DNA of 64,000 nucleotides from CBDCVY01 sp965223245 (GCA_965223245.1 CBDCVY010000013.1:3844001-3908000), one strand, 5' to 3'; shown: positions 1 through 8,638, counted from the stretch's first letter. The notes: generated by a model not told the origin, from the letters alone. Translations and numbers: made by a program.

Positions 1-1
1 A

Positions 2-103
2 TTGTCACCAGATGCTTGGGTTAATAAGTTTTTCTTTAACCCTCCTCTCTCAATACCTAAGGTAAGTCCGACTATCCAGTTTGCGCCTGAAATGGGTTTT
101 TAA
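2..103 (+). CDS. possible C-terminus of a gene entering from the left edge
   Basis: A reading frame is open from the window edge for 33 codons and stops with TAA at 101-103. It is followed about 80 bases later by a strong terminator hairpin, as expected at the end of a gene. The peptide (ending FAPEMGF) is too short to place in a family. An open stretch of this length can occur by chance, so this is only a plausible gene end. Confidence 0.3.
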   Translation: MSPDAWVNKFFFNPPLSIPKVSPTIQFAPEMGF

Positions 104-184
104 TTTCACTGGAAAGCTCCCCAGAGCCTTTCGCCGGACCATTGCTTACTTTATTTATCCAATTTTTATTCTCCAAAGTCACAT

Positions 185-215
185 AAAAAATGCCTAAATT
201 GGCATTTTTTATATT
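185..215. terminator. bidirectional intrinsic terminator
   Basis: A perfect 10-bp inverted repeat (AAAAAATGCC at 185-194 and GGCATTTTTT at 201-210) encloses a 6-base loop. A-runs on one side and T-runs on the other let it work on either strand. It separates the left-edge frame from the carH-like gene. Confidence 0.75.
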
Positions 216-286
216 TTGTATGATGTTTTCTATCGCCCTCTCATTAAAGATATTATATGGTATAAAAATTCATAAAATCAAATTTT

Positions 287-343
287 TTGTCTAAAAAGCT
301 TGAAAAAATTTTTAAAATGTCTAAAATTTAGTTATTTGTCTAA
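287..343 (+). promoter_or_regulatory. three direct repeats of WTGTCTAA upstream of the carH-like gene
   Basis: The octamer TTGTCTAA or ATGTCTAA occurs at 287-294, 317-324 and 336-343, all in the same orientation, in the 110 bases before the regulator start. CarH-type tetramers are known to bind arrays of direct repeats, so an autoregulatory operator is a reasonable inference. The repeat spacing (30 and 19 bases) is irregular, and the region is AT-rich enough for some chance repetition. Confidence 0.4.
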
Positions 344-393
344 GTATTTGTTTGTAGGCAAGGTTTTGGGTTTTATTTAATGGGCTGAGAAAA

Positions 394-1350
394 TTGAAAA
401 AAGAGATAACAAGTGAAAAAGATACAGAGCTTCCTATTCGTGAGTTTTCCCGAATTACTGGAGTGAGCGCTCATACTTTACGAATCTGGGAGCGTCGCTA
501 TGGTGTTCCCAAAACAAGGAGGCTTCCTTCAGGACATCGTAGGTATTTAAGAGAAGAAGTTCCCCGGATAAAAGCGGTTGCTTGTGCTTTAGACGCTGGG
601 TATCGTCCAGGAAAAATAATTCATGCCTCGCTTCAAGAATTAGAAAATTTAATTAATGTTTCCTCGTTAATTCATTCGGTCAAAAAACCTGCGGTTGATT
701 CAAATAGAATAAGGGACTTTGCTATTCTCGATAAATGGATGAATGCGGTTCGTAAATATAATGAAGATTTATTGAGTCAAGAGTTTCATTTTCAGTGGCG
801 AAAGATGGGTCCACTAAATTTTGTTCAGGATTGTATAACTCCTTTTATCTACCGTGTTGGTCATGAGTGGGAAAATGGAGAGTTATCTATATCGCAAGAG
901 CATTTTGTTTCTGCCAGGCTCGGGGATTTTTTGGGGACCATGTGGCGACGGCTCAATGAAAGAAACCAGGGGCCTGTGTGTGTATTGGCGAATTTGCCCG
1001 ATGAACCTCATTCATTAGGTTTGCAAATGGCTGCAGTTTTAGCTGCATTAAATCAAAAAAAAGTGGTTTTTTTAGGAAGGGACACTCCTGTCGAAGATAT
1101 TGTTTCTACCGTTCAACAATGTAATGCGGAAATTTTAGGTATTAGTGTTTCATGTATTTACGATGCTAAATCGGCGCGAACCCAACTTAAAAAACTACGC
1201 AATAAAATTTCTAAGAATTGCAGCATCATTGTTGGTGGGGAAGGTGCTCAATGTCCAATCCCAGGAATTTTGAAAATGCAAAATTTATCCCAGTTTTTTA
1301 ATTGGCTTCAAGAGACTGGTAAAACAGGGGAGAAGGCTTATGAAAACTAA
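394..1350 (+). CDS. carH: MerR-type HTH, cobalamin-binding transcriptional regulator (CarH/LitR-like)
   Basis: Residues 13-60 form a MerR-family winged helix (IREFSRITGVSAHTLRIWER). Residues 135-185 form the four-helix cobalamin-cap region and 193-290 a Rossmann B12-binding domain. The AdoCbl photoreceptor signature is complete: W159, then E169-H170 (Wx9EH), and the lower-ligand motif ExHxxG with H206. In characterised CarH, dark AdoCbl-bound tetramers repress DNA and light disassembles them; the same behaviour here is inferred. The start is TTG at 394, because the nearby ATG at 380 runs straight into a stop. The 3' end overlaps the peroxidase gene by 11 bases, so the two are probably co-transcribed. 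No carotenoid or photolyase gene, the usual CarH targets, lies in the window. Confidence 0.85.
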   Translation: MKKEITSEKDTELPIREFSRITGVSAHTLRIWERRYGVPKTRRLPSGHRRYLREEVPRIKAVACALDAGYRPGKIIHASLQELENLINVSSLIHSVKKPAVDSNRIRDFAILDKWMNAVRKYNEDLLSQEFHFQWRKMGPLNFVQDCITPFIYRVGHEWENGELSISQEHFVSARLGDFLGTMWRRLNERNQGPVCVLANLPDEPHSLGLQMAAVLAALNQKKVVFLGRDTPVEDIVSTVQQCNAEILGISVSCIYDAKSARTQLKKLRNKISKNCSIIVGGEGAQCPIPGILKMQNLSQFFNWLQETGKTGEKAYEN

Positions 1351-1903
1351 AAACATTTTTTCTTATTTGGCATTAGTGACTTTTGGGTTTTTGCTTGTAA
1401 GTAATTTGAATGCCAATGAATCTGTCAATCGAAAGCAGGTTCTGGAGGTGGGTAAAATGCTTCCTAATGCTACTTTGTCTCAGTACCAAAAACCTGATAT
1501 TCGATTAGATGATCTTAAAGGTTTTGTGAAAATTCTTAGCATTGTTCCCCAACTCAATACTCCTGTTTGTGATGAGCAAACCCATCGTTTTAGTGAAACC
1601 AACGGCGGGTTAGATCAGCATATAAAAATTATTACCATCAGTACTAATTCTGCTGAGGGGCAGTTTCGCTTTGCACAAAAAGCCAAAATTGAAAATATTT
1701 TATTTTTATCGGATCGGCCTCAATTCGATTTTGGTAAACAAACCGGTTTGCTCAATAGTGACTTTGGATTTTTAAGACGTACGGTTATCGTTGTGGATGA
1801 GAATAATGTGATTCAGTATATAGATTTTGTCCCGGGTGGTGGACTTCCTCAAATTAAGAAAGCTCTCAGAGCCGCTAAGCAAATTATTGAAAAGAACTCC
1901 TAG
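1340..1903 (+). CDS. secreted one-cysteine thiol peroxidase (Tpx/peroxiredoxin-like)
   Basis: The N-terminus (about 25 residues, hydrophobic core, ending NLNANES) looks like a Sec signal peptide, so the enzyme probably acts in the periplasm. The thioredoxin-fold peroxiredoxin core carries the peroxidatic motif NTPVCD with C77 and T74, and the C-terminal RTVIVVDENNVI strand resembles Tpx. C77 is the only cysteine: the resolving cysteine typical of atypical 2-Cys Tpx is absent, so reduction must come from another thiol or partner. It overlaps the upstream CarH-like gene, which suggests B12- or light-linked control of peroxide defence. Peroxide reduction is supported by motif; substrate and reductant are unknown. 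Confidence 0.8.
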   Translation: MKTKNIFSYLALVTFGFLLVSNLNANESVNRKQVLEVGKMLPNATLSQYQKPDIRLDDLKGFVKILSIVPQLNTPVCDEQTHRFSETNGGLDQHIKIITISTNSAEGQFRFAQKAKIENILFLSDRPQFDFGKQTGLLNSDFGFLRRTVIVVDENNVIQYIDFVPGGGLPQIKKALRAAKQIIEKNS

Positions 1904-2085
1904 GTTGTTTTTTAATTTTCCCTTCTAATTTTAAGCCCTGGGTCTTACTTTAAAGTTTGAAGTAATTATTTTCTTTTTGCTTGTTCCCCTTGTTTTACTA
2001 ATTTTCCTGCATTTTAGGTTTGTTAAGTCCTTAGTTTGTCCTTTATTGAACTTGTGAAATTTCTGATATTTTCCTTTTAAATTTA

Positions 2086-2115
2086 TTGACTTTTCGCCTT
2101 TTTTTCGTCTATGAT
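2086..2115 (+). promoter_or_regulatory. sigma70-type promoter of lexA
   Basis: A -35 TTGACT (2086-2091) and a -10 TATGAT (2110-2115) are separated by 18 bases, 65 bases upstream of the lexA start. No clear CTGT-N8-ACAG or GAAC-N4-GTTC SOS box overlaps it, so the LexA operator of this lineage remains undefined. Confidence 0.55.
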
Positions 2116-2179
2116 GATGGGGACGTATCACCCTGAGACATTTATCAATGAACCATTGTAGTAAGAGGAGGGATGCGAC

Positions 2180-2776
2180 ATGCATCTGACCAAACGGCAA
2201 CGGGAAATCTACGAATATTTAAAAGAACATATCCGCGAAAAGGGATACGCTCCCAGTATTATGGAAATTGGTGAGGAGTTTCATTTATCGTCTCCGGCCA
2301 CCGTCCATAAACATTTAAGTCACTTAGAGGTTAAGGGGTTGATTCAACGTAAACATAACATGAGTCGAGCGATTGAACTGGTAGAGGAAGATGCGCCTAC
2401 GGTTCCTGAATACCATTTGCTGGGACACATTGTTGCGGGTAAACCCATTGAGACATTTGAAATGCGGGAGATGGTTTCTTTATTCCCTGCTGCACAAGAT
2501 AGGAATATTTTTGTGCTACGCGTTAAAGGGGATTCAATGATCGATGACCATATACAAGATGGAGATTTTGTTATCGTTGAAGGGCGAGAGGATGCGAATA
2601 ATGGAGAAACAGTGGTTGCTTTACTCGATAATGAATGCGCAACTTTAAAGCGTTTCTACCGTGAAGGTGATCATGTGCGGCTACAACCTGCAAACGAAGC
2701 CATGCAGCCTATCTTTATCAAACAAGGCGATCTTAAGGTTCAAGGTGTGGTTATCGGTGTCATGCGTAAATTCTGA
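2180..2776 (+). CDS. lexA: LexA repressor
   Basis: SOS-response repressor and self-cleaving S24 peptidase. The N-terminal winged helix (residues 1-65, TKRQREIYEYL) is followed by the cleavage site A86-G87 (VAGKPIE) and the catalytic dyad S119 (GDSM) and K157 (TLKRFY). Length (198 residues) is standard. The start is preceded by a strong AAGAGGAGGGA ribosome-binding site. dinB follows after 38 bases, giving a classic lexA-dinB SOS unit. All residues needed for RecA-stimulated autocleavage are present, so the protein should be functional. Confidence 0.97.
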   Translation: MHLTKRQREIYEYLKEHIREKGYAPSIMEIGEEFHLSSPATVHKHLSHLEVKGLIQRKHNMSRAIELVEEDAPTVPEYHLLGHIVAGKPIETFEMREMVSLFPAAQDRNIFVLRVKGDSMIDDHIQDGDFVIVEGREDANNGETVVALLDNECATLKRFYREGDHVRLQPANEAMQPIFIKQGDLKVQGVVIGVMRKF

Positions 2777-2814
2777 TTAGGGTCAGAGGTAGAGCATATT
2801 TTTGAGAAGGCTGA

Positions 2815-4200
2815 ATGAGCTTAACAAACCAGGATAATAATGCTAATGAGTGTCTCGACTCTTGCGTAGAGAGGAAGATATTACATATCGATATGGATGC
2901 ATTTTTTGTATCGGTGGAACAGGTGTTAGATCCTTCCTTAAAAAACAAGCCGGTGATTGTTGGTGGTTTAGGAGGCCGTGGTGTGGTTTCGGCTGCTTCT
3001 TATGAAGCGCGATCCTATGGAGTGCATTCAGCGATGCCCATGGCACGCGCGCGCCGTTTATGTCCACAGGCTATTTTTCTCAGTGGTTCTCATGGTAAAT
3101 ATAGTGAATTCTCTGAGCGTATTTTTGAAATCTTAGATAGTTATTCACCGTTGGTTGAACCGATGTCTTTGGATGAGGCTTACGTTGACTTGACCGGTTG
3201 CGAACGGTTGCAGGGTCCAATATTAAAAGCCGCAACTCGCCTTCACGATGAAATTCAGGATCGCGTTGGTATCAATGCATCGATTGGTATTGCCTCGAAT
3301 AAACTCATGGCAAAAGTGGCATCCAACCTGGCGAAGCCTAACGGGATGTTGAGTGTACTGCCGGGGCAGGAGGGGCGATTTTTGGCTCCATTTCCAATTA
3401 AGTGCATTCCCGGTATTGGCCCTAAAATGGCGACTCAATTGAAACGCATGGGAATCCGGAAAGTCAGTCAACTGGCGTTGCTGTCGCGTGAGTTGTTAGA
3501 GAAAGCTTATGGGGTATGGGGAAGAAGTTTATATGAAAGGGCACACGGTATTTGTCAGTCCCCAGTATTAAAACGGGAAGAAACTCGATCCATCAGCCAT
3601 GAGACAACTTTGAAAGAAGACTCGGAAGATCCGCAGTTTTTGGAATCGAAACTTAGTTACCTTGTGGAAAAAGCAGGGTCGCGCTTGCGCGCATCGATCT
3701 TGTGTGCGCGTTGTATTACACTCAAACTGCGTTATTCCGATTTTAAAACAGTCACTCGTTCTTTTACCTTGACCCAACCGGTGGATGAGGATTATGTGAT
3801 TTTACAAACTGTATTAGGTCTATTTCGGAAGTCGTTTACTCGGCGAACCCGCGTTCGGTTGTTAGGGGTGGCGTTGACATCATTGTCAGATGCGGCGAGG
3901 CACATCGCTCAGCGTGGGGCTAATAGTCCTGGTTTGACGATGCAAGAAGAGTTTCAGTTGGGAAGGGAAGAGTTGATTCGTTACCCTTTGCCAGAAGTGC
4001 AGATTCAAGAAGAGAGCTCGAGCCTAACCAAAGAAATTTTACATACCACCAGCAATTCTCCCCTCCGGCAAGGAGTGCAAATGGAATTGTTTGAACCCTT
4101 GGAAGACCAGCGTTGGCAGAGGTTATATGCAGGGATTGACGGCATCCGTAAAAAATACGGTTTCCGTTCAATTTTACGCGCCTCCAGTCGGTGGAATTGA
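2815..4200 (+). CDS. dinB: DNA polymerase IV (Y-family translesion polymerase)
   Basis: DNA damage-tolerance polymerase acting on stalled replication forks. The palm domain starts with HIDMDAFFVSVE (metal ligand D26) and continues with MSLDEAYVDLTG, which carries the catalytic acidic pair. The helix-hairpin-helix thumb (IPGIGPKMATQLKRMG) and a little-finger domain follow. The C-terminus holds QMELFEPL, resembling the QLxLF clamp-binding peptide. The start ATG lies just after a GAGAAGG ribosome-binding site. It follows lexA closely, consistent with SOS induction. At 461 residues it is longer than E. coli DinB (351), the extra being C-terminal. Confidence 0.95.
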   Translation: MSLTNQDNNANECLDSCVERKILHIDMDAFFVSVEQVLDPSLKNKPVIVGGLGGRGVVSAASYEARSYGVHSAMPMARARRLCPQAIFLSGSHGKYSEFSERIFEILDSYSPLVEPMSLDEAYVDLTGCERLQGPILKAATRLHDEIQDRVGINASIGIASNKLMAKVASNLAKPNGMLSVLPGQEGRFLAPFPIKCIPGIGPKMATQLKRMGIRKVSQLALLSRELLEKAYGVWGRSLYERAHGICQSPVLKREETRSISHETTLKEDSEDPQFLESKLSYLVEKAGSRLRASILCARCITLKLRYSDFKTVTRSFTLTQPVDEDYVILQTVLGLFRKSFTRRTRVRLLGVALTSLSDAARHIAQRGANSPGLTMQEEFQLGREELIRYPLPEVQIQEESSSLTKEILHTTSNSPLRQGVQMELFEPLEDQRWQRLYAGIDGIRKKYGFRSILRASSRWN

Positions 4201-4205
4201 GAGCT

Positions 4206-5357
4206 ATGGAAGAAATTGATTGGAAAGCGTGGCGGCAGGAATTTCCGGTAACGCAGAATCAGATATATTTGGATCATGCATGAGTGGCGCCTTTACCCCA
4301 AAGGGTACAAAATAAAATATCCACATTTGCACAACAAGCTTGTCAGCAGGGAACAGTTTATTATCAACAATGGATGCAAGAAATAGAATCAGTCCGTGAC
4401 AGCTTTGCTCGTCTCATAAATGCTAAACCTGGTGAAATCGCCTTTATAAAAAATACTTCTGAAGGAATTTCTATTGTTGCCAATGGAATAAAGTGGAAGA
4501 GGGGCGATAATGTTGTTATACCGAACATAGAATTTCCGGCCAACGTATACCCCTGGATGAACTTGGAGCGATTAGGTGTAGAAGTGCGTTTTGTGAAAGC
4601 GGTCCGTGGCTGTATTCCGTATGAGCAAATTATTGCTCAAATAAATCACCGCACCCGGATTCTCTCAATCAGCTCTGTAGAATTTAATAGTGGTTTCCGA
4701 AATAATTTGAAAAAATTAGGCGAATTTTGTAGAAAAAAAGGGGTGTTTTTTTGTGTGGATGGGATACAATCACTGGGCATTATGCCGATGGATGTGGAGG
4801 AGAATCAAATTGATTTTCTTGCAGCCGATGGACATAAATGGTTGTTAAGTGTGGAGGGATTAGGGGGGCTTTATATCTCTTCAAGGGTATTGGAGCATGT
4901 TCGCCCGATCATGGTAGGTTGGGATAGTGTGGTCAATTCGAGTGATTATACTCAATACGATTTTACACTTAAACCAGATTCGAGAAGATTTGAAGGAGGA
5001 AGCTTCAATACCATGGGAATCCATGCGTTTGGGGCGGCACTTTCAATTTTTCATGAGATTGGCGTTCAACAAATTTCGGATCGAGTTCTAGGTTTAGGTG
5101 GTTACGTAATTGACCAATTGAAAGCGCGTGGCTTAAAGATATTAAGTTCCACAAAAGACAGTGAGCGTTCTGGAATAATATGCTTCAAGATAGAAGGAGA
5201 TTTAGAAAGGTTTTCTCGATTCCTTGAAAACCGTAAAGTTACGGTTTCTGTTAGAAAAAGTTTTGTCCGGATATCGCCTCATTTTTATAATTCACTGGAA
5301 GAGGTTGAGCATTTTTTCCACTATTTGGATGAGTTTTTAAAGGAATCGCGAGTATAG
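4206..5357 (+). pseudogene. class V aminotransferase (cysteine desulfurase-like), with in-frame TGA at codon 26
   Basis: The frame starts at ATG 4206 (MEEIDWKAWRQEFPVTQNQ), reaches the family motif YLDHA, then meets TGA at 4281-4283 and continues without a shift as VAPLPQRV. Downstream the fold-type I PLP enzyme is intact: cofactor aspartate and glutamine in CVDGIQ, Schiff-base lysine in DGHKWLL, and FEGGSFNTMG near the C-terminus. Full length would be 383 codons, normal for the family. Relatives usually carry Gly or Ala at the TGA position (HAGVAPLP, HAAVAPLP), so a GGA-to-TGA change is the simplest explanation. The GTG after the TGA could restart translation at 4284, but the product would lack the N-terminal active-site segment. 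Relatives include desulfurases and isopenicillin-N-epimerase-like enzymes; the substrate is unknown. It lies 5 bases after dinB. Confidence 0.75.
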
Positions 5358-5389
5358 CAAATGGTTTCTTCAAAAAAGAGGGGAAAAAA

Positions 5390-5602
5390 ATGAGGGAAGC
5401 TATTCAAAAATTAAAATATGTCGTTCGCCATGCAGACCCTGAATATGCAGAGGCTCTTTTAGGAATCATCAATGATTTTTATTCTACTTTAAGAATTAAA
5501 CAAGGGATAGATCAAAAAAGTTCTCATGGGGTATTGGTGCCCTTACCGAAATGCTCTCAAAAGGATAAAGGGGACGATAAGTCAAATCGATTTACAGCGT
5601 GA
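5390..5602 (+). CDS. small hypothetical protein, 70 residues
   Basis: A short frame preceded by an AAGAGGGG ribosome-binding site 8 bases before the ATG, 32 bases after the aminotransferase. The first half is predicted helical (MREAIQKLKYVVRHADPEYA); the second half is polar and probably disordered. No family is recognised. The ribosome-binding site and gene spacing make it a credible small gene. Confidence 0.55.
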   Translation: MREAIQKLKYVVRHADPEYAEALLGIINDFYSTLRIKQGIDQKSSHGVLVPLPKCSQKDKGDDKSNRFTA

Positions 5603-6101
5603 AAAAAGAGTTTTTACTTCATTTGATTTATTAGTTTTATTAAATGTTTAATTCTGGAAAATTTAACCAGTTTCCTTTCAAGGTTTAGTTACTCACCTCA
5701 ATTATATAATCACATTTTATATTCACTTGTATTAAAAGTTTTTCTAATTTTCAAAAATAGGTAATTAAAATTTTAGAATTCGGTGAGTTGAGTATTCCTG
5801 GAGCGGAAACTTTGTTTTTTAAAATTTCAAATACAATATAAAACCCTGAAATAAAGCTGAATAAAAAATTTAAGTTAATTGAAATATTTTTGAAATATTG
5901 TCATAGGGGAAAGTGTCGTTTAAACTGAACATAACAAATTTTATTAAAAAGTGCTGCTTGTAACGAGTTTATTTTTTTATTTGATGAAGAAAATCTGAAA
6001 TATAATCAAGCATTCGCTCGACTAATCCAACGGTAAATAAAAAAATTGATTAGCTGATTAACGAGATAAAATAAAAAGGTGAAAAAAGGGGAGGATGTTC
6101 A
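5603..6101. other. AT-rich intergenic stretch
   Basis: About 500 bases without a convincing reading frame on either strand, RNA structure or repeat. The last 20 bases (GGTGAAAAAAGGGGAGGATG) supply the ribosome-binding site of the mlaC-like gene. The length leaves room for a promoter or small RNA, but I cannot identify one. Confidence 0.5.
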
Positions 6102-6731
6102 ATGAAAGTAACGCACTTGGCAAAAATATGGCTGGTTTTGTTGGTACTTTTTTCCATATTTCATGTGACTACCGTTCAAGCATCGGCAGTCACAGATGGA
6201 TTAAAAACTACCATTGATAACGTGATTAACGTAGTCACTGATCCTAAATACAAGGAAGACCGTAACGCACGACGTCAAAAGCTTCGAACGATAATAAGCC
6301 CTAAGTTTAATTATGAGGAAATAGGGAAACGTTCTCTTGGAGCTAAATGGAAAAGTTTATCTCCTGATGAAAAAAAACAATTTCTTTCACTATTTGAAAA
6401 GTTATTGGAAAATTCTTATGCAAGTAAAATCGAATCGTATCAGGATGAAAAAATTAATTATAATGAAGAGATAATTAAGGGGAAATATGCAATGGTCAAA
6501 ACAGAAGTCGTTCGAAGAAGCGATTCTGTCGAGGTAGATTATAAATTGTTAAAAACAGATAGTGATTGGCAGGTTTATGACTTTATCATTGCAGGTGTGA
6601 GTATGGTCCGTAATTACCGAACTCAATTTTCCAAAATAATCCGCAAGGAATCAATAAAAGGTTTAATTGAAAAGATGAAAGAAAAAATAGATGAGTTAAA
6701 TGATGGATCCATTACTGAAGAAAACCTTTAG
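6102..6731 (+). CDS. mlaC: MlaC/Ttg2D-family phospholipid-binding periplasmic protein
   Basis: A signal peptide (about 28 residues, ending VQASA) precedes a MlaC domain over most of the 209 residues. The family pattern is clear: FNYEEIGKRSLGAKWKSLSPDEK, then FEKLLENSYASKIESY, then DWQVYDFIIAGVSMVRNYRTQF. MlaC carries phospholipid between the outer-membrane MlaA complex and the inner-membrane MlaFEDB transporter. No mlaFED or mlaA gene is adjacent, so this copy stands alone; it may serve a transporter encoded elsewhere. It has a GGGGAGG ribosome-binding site. Confidence 0.88.
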   Translation: MKVTHLAKIWLVLLVLFSIFHVTTVQASAVTDGLKTTIDNVINVVTDPKYKEDRNARRQKLRTIISPKFNYEEIGKRSLGAKWKSLSPDEKKQFLSLFEKLLENSYASKIESYQDEKINYNEEIIKGKYAMVKTEVVRRSDSVEVDYKLLKTDSDWQVYDFIIAGVSMVRNYRTQFSKIIRKESIKGLIEKMKEKIDELNDGSITEENL

Positions 6732-6814
6732 TATTATTCGTTAATTTTTTTAATCTTTAAGAGACTATTTTGGAATTCCCCCCATTGTGACTCTTTCCTT
6801 AAGTCATTTTGTTT

Positions 6815-7807
6815 ATGATTGAAAGTACTTGCCCTACCCGAATTGACTTTGCCGGAGGAACGTTGGATCTTTGGCCTTTGTATTTGTTTTTTGGCAATGC
6901 TCCCACCATTAATGGGGCTATTAATTTATATGCAAAAGTAAAAATATTTCCCCGTAGGGATAAAGCTGTAATTATCGAGTCAAAAGATTTAAAGATTCGA
7001 GAACGTTTTTCCAGTTTGCGTTCCCTTCCTGAGAAACATCCTTTAATTTTAATTATTAAACTTTTGAAATTTTATTCTCCGGTTAATGGGTTGGAGCTGG
7101 TAACTGATTGCCAAGCACCTGCTGGATCAGGGATTGGTGGGTCATCAGCTTTAAATATTGCACTAAATGGTGGATTAAATCGATTTACCGAGAAAAATCT
7201 CAATCGTGCAACTATGATTGAAGTGGCTAAAAATATTGAAACTCAAGTAATTCAAGTGCCTGCCGGAACTCAAGATTATTACTCGGCGATGTATGGGGGC
7301 ATTCAGAGCATCCACTCTGGTTTTAAAGGAATAATATCAACAAAAATTCCATTGGATTTAAAAAATTGGTCTGATCGATTTGTTCTTTGTTATACCGGCA
7401 AACCCCATAATTCAGGAATAAATAATTGGGCTGTTTATAAGAAAGCAATCAATGCAGATGCAAAAGTAAACAAAAGCCTTTCTCAAATTGCATCTATATC
7501 AACAAAGATGGAAAGTATCTTAATGAACCGGGACGATTCCAAATTTCCAAAGTTATTCAATGCAGAATGGTTAGCGCGAAAGGCTCTAGCCCCGGGAATT
7601 AGCACGTCCAAAATTGAACACCTGATTCAATCGGCATTTTCCTGTGGAGCCTTGGCGGCTAAAGTTTGTGGTGCCGGTGGTGGAGGATGTGTCGCATTTT
7701 TTGTTCGGAAGGGCACGAAAAATAAAGTTGGCGAAATTCTTCAGCAACAAGGAGGCCAGGTCCTTCCTATCCGGTTTGTTTCTAGAGGTTTGCAAGTAAC
7801 AGGTTGA
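6815..7807 (+). CDS. GHMP-family sugar kinase (heptose-7-phosphate kinase-like)
   Basis: The start motif CPTRIDFAGGTLDLWPL, the phosphate-binding loop PAGSGIGGSSA and the C-terminal VCGAGGGGCVAFF are the three GHMP kinase motifs in order. The DFAGGTLD form is typical of D-glycero-D-manno-heptose 7-phosphate kinase and L-fucose kinase-like proteins, which feed nucleotide-sugar synthesis for surface polysaccharides. I chose ATG 6815 over a TTG two codons earlier; neither has a clear ribosome-binding site. No other heptose gene is nearby, so the substrate is uncertain. Confidence 0.85.
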   Translation: MIESTCPTRIDFAGGTLDLWPLYLFFGNAPTINGAINLYAKVKIFPRRDKAVIIESKDLKIRERFSSLRSLPEKHPLILIIKLLKFYSPVNGLELVTDCQAPAGSGIGGSSALNIALNGGLNRFTEKNLNRATMIEVAKNIETQVIQVPAGTQDYYSAMYGGIQSIHSGFKGIISTKIPLDLKNWSDRFVLCYTGKPHNSGINNWAVYKKAINADAKVNKSLSQIASISTKMESILMNRDDSKFPKLFNAEWLARKALAPGISTSKIEHLIQSAFSCGALAAKVCGAGGGGCVAFFVRKGTKNKVGEILQQQGGQVLPIRFVSRGLQVTG

Positions 7808-7911
7808 TTCTTCTCGAATAATCAGCCCAATTCCTTTATTTCCCCATATAAGTTAAGACTGAGTTATAATTTAGCCATGCGCAGGATGATTTGCCCTTTA
7901 GGGGCTAGGCT

Positions 7912-8634
7912 ATGAAAAAATTCCTTACAATAAAAAATGTTTTTCTTTTAGCAGGATTTGCCTTTTTAGTGGCGTTGCCATTTTCTATTTTAAATAAGAC
8001 TCCGAAAATTCAAAAAGACGATACTATAAATCCTTACCCTGTACCTAAGGATCCTGCCTCTGCCCACATTCAAAAAGCTTCCGAGCATTATTTTTTCCGA
8101 GAATTTCCAGAAGCTGAAGAACATTATCGTAAAGCCATTCATATCTATGAAGAAAGGAAAGATTTCCTTCATGCGGCAAAAACTTATGAGTCGTTAGGAG
8201 ATTTATTCCTTTGGGCAAGGGAGCCAAATGAGGCGAAAGAAAATTATTTGATTGCAGTGAAATATTTTTCCGATCAAAAAAATATTTTGGGAGAGGCGAA
8301 CGCATTGAAGGAATTAGGCGATATGTTTATGGGGCTAAATGAAATTGTTGAGTCTGAAAAATGGTATAAACAAGCATTGGAAATATTGAAAAAAGAAAAA
8401 CCTAATCGAGTTTTAGGGGCTGTTCATGAAGGCATGGGGCACTTATATTGGAAAGCGGATAAAATCACTCAAGCCGTAAATTCTTTTACATTAGCCCGAG
8501 ATACCTTTGGCACTTTAAATTATAACTTGGGTTACGACCATATGACTAATGTGATAGATCGTTTGCAAAATGGTAAAAATGATTTGCATCCTCATGCCCT
8601 TCGAAGAGATCCTTTAACGGGTAAACCCTATTAA
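7912..8634 (+). CDS. TPR-repeat protein with N-terminal membrane anchor or signal
   Basis: A basic start and hydrophobic stretch (residues 1-28) suggest a signal peptide or membrane anchor. About four tetratricopeptide repeats follow (for example EAEEHYRKAIHIYEERKDF, AKENYLIAVKYFSDQ, SEKWYKQALEILKKEK) between residues 50 and 200. TPRs mediate protein binding, so a scaffold role at the cell envelope is likely. The partner is unknown. The next gene begins 4 bases downstream and probably shares its transcript. Confidence 0.75.
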   Translation: MKKFLTIKNVFLLAGFAFLVALPFSILNKTPKIQKDDTINPYPVPKDPASAHIQKASEHYFFREFPEAEEHYRKAIHIYEERKDFLHAAKTYESLGDLFLWAREPNEAKENYLIAVKYFSDQKNILGEANALKELGDMFMGLNEIVESEKWYKQALEILKKEKPNRVLGAVHEGMGHLYWKADKITQAVNSFTLARDTFGTLNYNLGYDHMTNVIDRLQNGKNDLHPHALRRDPLTGKPY

Positions 8635-8638
8635 TTAA

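Noticed and set aside
2040..2175. LexA operator (SOS box)
   Set aside because: I searched for CTGT-N8-ACAG and GAAC-N4-GTTC forms and saw only imperfect pieces such as GAACTTGTGAAA. No site can be supported.
1931..2200. 89-codon minus-strand frame opposite the lexA promoter
   Set aside because: Very Lys-rich translation of a T-rich control region that overlaps the lexA start; not a credible gene.
4281..4330. Selenocysteine insertion at the in-frame TGA of the aminotransferase
   Set aside because: A short CCTTT-ACCCC-AAAGG hairpin follows the TGA, but it is weak, lacks a loop G and is too close for a convincing bacterial SECIS. The family has no Cys at this position, and no sel genes are in view. 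Kept only as an alternative in the finding.
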